From Candidatus Fermentibacterales bacterium (GTDB taxonomy: Bacteria; Fermentibacterota; Fermentibacteria; Fermentibacterales; JAFGKQ01), in assembly GCA_016928495.1 (NCBI GenBank), contig JAFGKQ010000260.1, positions 1 to 7,934 of the forward strand: a DNA stretch of 7,934 nucleotides, in the 5' to 3' direction. The notes below the pieces were generated by a model, which worked only from the letters and a program-made list of their open reading frames with translations, searched no databases and was not told the origin of the DNA. Positions 6,036 through 7,934 of this stretch are shown here, one piece after another (position 1 is the first letter of the stretch; each line of letters begins with the position of its first letter). A program made the translations under genes and the position numbers.

Positions 6036-7114
6036 CGGCCCGGCTCCCCGTGATCCAGCAGATCCCGCAGCTCCTCCCACACCCTGTCGACCGGAATGGC
6101 GAGCATGCAATCAGCCCTGCCGCAGTCCATGCCTCTTCCCAGGGGGTAGCACGGATGGCAGGGAACAGAGCAGGGGACAACCGCTCTATGCCTGGCCGAA
6201 GCCGGGAAGACACCTATCCTCGACGGGTCGGTCGGGCCGAACAGCGCCACCGTGGGCGTTCCGACCAGCCCCGCCAGGTGCATCAGGCCGCTGTCGTTGG
6301 TCAGGAGGGCGCGGCAGTGGGAGAGCACCGCGGCAGCCTCCAGAACGGAGGTTCTCCCTATGAGGTCGAGACTCGACGGCGGAAGCCCGTGCGGAAGATC
6401 CCCGAGCACGCCCCTGTCCCCGGCGCTTCCCACCAGGGCGGTCGCCTGCCCCACGGAGTCGAGCCTGCGGATGATCTCCAGGAAGCGCTCGGGTGGCCAC
6501 CTCTTGCGGTCCATGTTCCTTATGCTGGACCGTCCGCCCCCGGGGTTGACGGCGACCCGGTCGGCGCTGCCGCCCAGCAGCTCGAGAGCCCGGCGTGAAG
6601 CCTCGGCCGGCAGCGCGGCACAGGGCATCTCGAGCGGGCTGGTGCCGACCCATCCCATGAGCCTTGCGTAGCGCAGGGCATCGTGCTCGGGAGCGCCGGT
6701 CTCGAACGGCACTACCCGGTTGAGCCCTGTCCCGGAGCCGCCGAACCCTGTTCTCTGCCCGGCGCCGGTGGCGAGCATCATGAGCCTGAGCGGAAGGACC
6801 CTGTGCATCAGGTAGACCTGATCGTAGCGCTCTCTACGGAGCCGGAGGGTGAGGCCCAGGAGCCGCACCCTCCTGAGGTTGTGAGTGAGGTCGCGCTCCG
6901 GCACGGCGATGACCCTGTCTACCGGGGCGGAGCAGGACGCAACCTCCTCGAGAAGCGATCCGGTGAGCAGGTGGATCTCGGCCCGGGGACGGGACTGCCG
7001 AAGGAAGCCAAGGGCAGGCAGCGCAGTCACGAGGTCGCCGATGGCGTACAGCTTGACGGCCAGGATCTTCTCGGCCGCGGTGCCGGCTTCCGGGCAGCCC
7101 CTGGTCCCTGTCAG
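6032..7114 (-). CDS. Glycosyltransferase family 9 (heptosyltransferase-like), probable CTG start
   Basis: Cytoplasmic GT-B glycosyltransferase of the ADP-heptose:LPS heptosyltransferase family (GT9), expected to add a sugar to a lipid-linked or LPS-type acceptor. Counting from the CTG at 7114 (360 residues), the N-terminus holds the family hallmark KILAVKLYAIGDLV (16-29). NPGGG is at 190-194, the nucleotide-sugar site NDSGLMH at 273-279 and LFGPTDPS at 291-298. A Cys set typical of many GT9 proteins follows (C315, C319, C322, C331, C336). The first ordinary start, GTG at 7030, would begin inside the hallmark and leave 332 residues lacking the first beta strand. Between the in-frame stop at 7160-7162 and that GTG there is no ATG, GTG or TTG. 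CTG at 7114 sits in a CTGA overlap with the upstream stop and has an AGAGGGGG Shine-Dalgarno 8 bases upstream, so it is preferred; CTG at 7063 or a -1 frameshift fusion remain possible. The family call is firm, the 5' end is not. The sugar donor cannot be read from the sequence. Confidence 0.85.
   Translation of the reverse strand: MTGTRGCPEAGTAAEKILAVKLYAIGDLVTALPALGFLRQSRPRAEIHLLTGSLLEEVASCSAPVDRVIAVPERDLTHNLRRVRLLGLTLRLRRERYDQVYLMHRVLPLRLMMLATGAGQRTGFGGSGTGLNRVVPFETGAPEHDALRYARLMGWVGTSPLEMPCAALPAEASRRALELLGGSADRVAVNPGGGRSSIRNMDRKRWPPERFLEIIRRLDSVGQATALVGSAGDRGVLGDLPHGLPPSSLDLIGRTSVLEAAAVLSHCRALLTNDSGLMHLAGLVGTPTVALFGPTDPSRIGVFPASARHRAVVPCSVPCHPCYPLGRGMDCGRADCMLAIPVDRVWEELRDLLDHGEPGR
6044..6050 (-). 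promoter_or_regulatory. Ribosome binding site deciding the GTG start of the radical SAM gene
   Basis: The transcript reads CGGGGAG, followed by an 8-base spacer to GTG at 6035. This supports initiation in the GTGA overlap with the GT9 stop rather than at the in-frame ATG 75 bases upstream. Confidence 0.6.
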
Positions 7115-7934
7115 CGGATGAGCCCCCTCTTCGAGAGCTCGCCGACGGCTCTGGCCGAGTCATCTGACGCGGTCTGGGTCGAGACCCAGGAGACGAGGTC
7201 CTCGACCCCGCTCTCGAGGTCGGTAGCAGCCCTGAAGCCCAGGGCTTCCGATGCTGCCCGCGGATCCGCATAGCAGTGCCTGATGTCGCCCGCACGGAAG
7301 TCGTTCCTGACGACGAACTCCTCTGGCCTGCCCATCTTCCGGGCGATGATCGAGGCCATGTCGAGAACGGAGACGGGTCGCCCGGTGCCGATGTTGAGGG
7401 AAACACCGGAAACGTTGCTCTCCAGGGCCAGAAGACAGGCCTCGGCCACGTCTCCGACGTGGATGAAGTCCCTGGTCTGTGAGCCGTCCTCGAATATCAC
7501 GGGCTTCCTGTCGTTGAGGAAGCAGGTGGCGAAGATCGCTCCCACGCCGGTATAGGGGTTCGACAGGGCCTGCCTGGTGCCGTAGACGTTGAAGAAGCGC
7601 ATGGCGACGGCGGGTATTCCATAGGCAGCCCCGGTGGTCAGGAACAGCTCCTCCTGGTCCCGCTTTGTCACGGCGTAGACGGACGTGGGCATGAGGGGCT
7701 TCGATTCGGGCGTGGGAACGCTTCGGCACGGGCCACCGCAGACAGGGCAGTCCGGCTCCCAACGCCTCGACAGCAGGAGCCTCTCGCTCCTGATGCCGGG
7801 GGCGACGGCCCCGCAGGCCGGGCAGTCGTACCGGCCCTCTCCGTATATGGACATGGAGCTCGCGACCAGCATCTTCGAGAGGCCGGGAAGCTCCGAGGCC
7901 GCCTTGAGCACTACGGCGGTCCCCAGGCAGTTGA
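7111..7934 (-). CDS. NAD-dependent epimerase/dehydratase (extended SDR), C-terminal 273 residues, partial
   Basis: Probable NDP-sugar 4-epimerase or dehydratase acting in the cytoplasm. The frame is open to the window edge; the first full codon is at 7932, and the N-terminal Rossmann part with the glycine-rich NAD motif lies outside. Numbering from that codon, NCLGT (1-5) matches the helix that follows the NAD-binding core. SSMSIYGEG (25-33) carries the catalytic Ser region, and Y86-x-x-x-K90 (YAVTK) is the catalytic pair. FFNVYG and RDFIHVGDV are typical of the sugar-binding C-terminal half. Between the Ser motif and YxxxK lies an insertion with C37-P-A-C40 and C62-P-V-C65 (plus C69), which looks like a zinc ribbon. 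From memory, a subgroup of epimerases, some annotated dTDP-L-rhamnose 4-epimerase, has this insertion, so the substrate is uncertain. A GTG at 7911 is internal to the fold and not the start. The TGA stop overlaps the proposed CTG start of the next gene. Confidence 0.9.
   Translation of the reverse strand, partial: NCLGTAVVLKAASELPGLSKMLVASSMSIYGEGRYDCPACGAVAPGIRSERLLLSRRWEPDCPVCGGPCRSVPTPESKPLMPTSVYAVTKRDQEELFLTTGAAYGIPAVAMRFFNVYGTRQALSNPYTGVGAIFATCFLNDRKPVIFEDGSQTRDFIHVGDVAEACLLALESNVSGVSLNIGTGRPVSVLDMASIIARKMGRPEEFVVRNDFRAGDIRHCYADPRAASEALGFRAATDLESGVEDLVSWVSTQTASDDSARAVGELSKRGLIR
7123..7130 (-). promoter_or_regulatory. Shine-Dalgarno supporting a CTG start for the GT9 gene
   Basis: The transcript reads AGAGGGGG here, followed by 8 bases and then CTG at 7114-7112, whose last two bases begin the TGA stop of the epimerase gene. 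Spacing and strength fit initiation at the CTG. The same bases encode the Lys-Arg-Gly near the epimerase C-terminus, so the match could be partly coincidental. Confidence 0.45.

Noticed and set aside
4599-6053. Plus-strand open frame of 484 codons opposite the radical SAM gene
   Set aside because: Low-complexity composition without domain motifs, fully antisense to a gene with a clear CxxxCxxC core. It is treated as a composition artefact.
6036-6110. Upstream ATG start at 6110 for the radical SAM gene
   Set aside because: It would add 25 Gly/Arg/Ala-rich residues without family similarity and overlap the GT9 gene by 79 bases. GTG 6035 has a good Shine-Dalgarno and begins at the conserved RIAVVNPPF strand.

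Overview
This is a dense, single-direction stretch of a high-GC bacterial genome. Every supportable gene lies on the minus strand, so transcription runs from high to low coordinates. The gene content is that of a cell-surface polysaccharide (O-antigen, capsule or exopolysaccharide) operon. It continues beyond both ends of the window: the first gene lacks its N-terminus at the right edge, and the last gene is cut after about 22 codons at the left edge. No rRNA, tRNA, mobile element, CRISPR array or strong terminator was seen, and no stretch over 300 bases lacks a gene.

Layout in transcription order: (1) 7934-7111, an extended short-chain dehydrogenase/NDP-sugar epimerase with a Cys-rich zinc-ribbon-like insertion; (2) about 7114-6032, a GT9 (heptosyltransferase-family) glycosyltransferase whose conserved N-terminus has no ATG, GTG or TTG start; (3) 6035-4584, a radical SAM protein with an N-terminal cobalamin-binding-type domain; (4) 4518-3376, a membrane GT2 glycosyltransferase; (5) 3379-1982, a polyprenyl-phosphate sugar-1-phosphate transferase of the WcaJ/WbaP type; (6) 1961-801, a DegT/DnrJ/EryC1/StrS sugar aminotransferase; (7) 801-64, a PAP2-family membrane phosphatase; (8) 67-1, the start of a DgkA-type diacylglycerol/undecaprenol kinase. 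Five of the seven junctions overlap by 1 to 4 bases (CTGA, GTGA, ATGA, TAGTG, GTGA), which implies strong translational coupling. The exceptions are a 65-base gap before the GT2 gene and a 20-base purine-rich gap before the aminotransferase.

Inferred joint role: the epimerase and aminotransferase prepare NDP-sugars. The sugar-1-phosphate transferase loads the first sugar onto undecaprenyl phosphate, and the GT2 and GT9 enzymes extend the glycan. The PAP2 phosphatase and DgkA-like kinase would regenerate the undecaprenyl-phosphate carrier by dephosphorylating the pyrophosphate and phosphorylating the free alcohol. The radical SAM/B12 protein is the unexplained member; it may make an unusual C-C bond change or methylation on the sugar or lipid part.

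Organism: high GC with third positions rich in G/C, frequent AGG arginine codons, purine-rich Shine-Dalgarno sequences and a GT9 enzyme suggest a Gram-negative-type bacterium, possibly of a poorly cultivated phylum. No taxonomic marker is present, so this is only an impression. The most interesting points are the non-canonical start of the GT9 gene, the radical SAM/B12 enzyme in a glycan operon, and the paired lipid-carrier recycling genes at its end.
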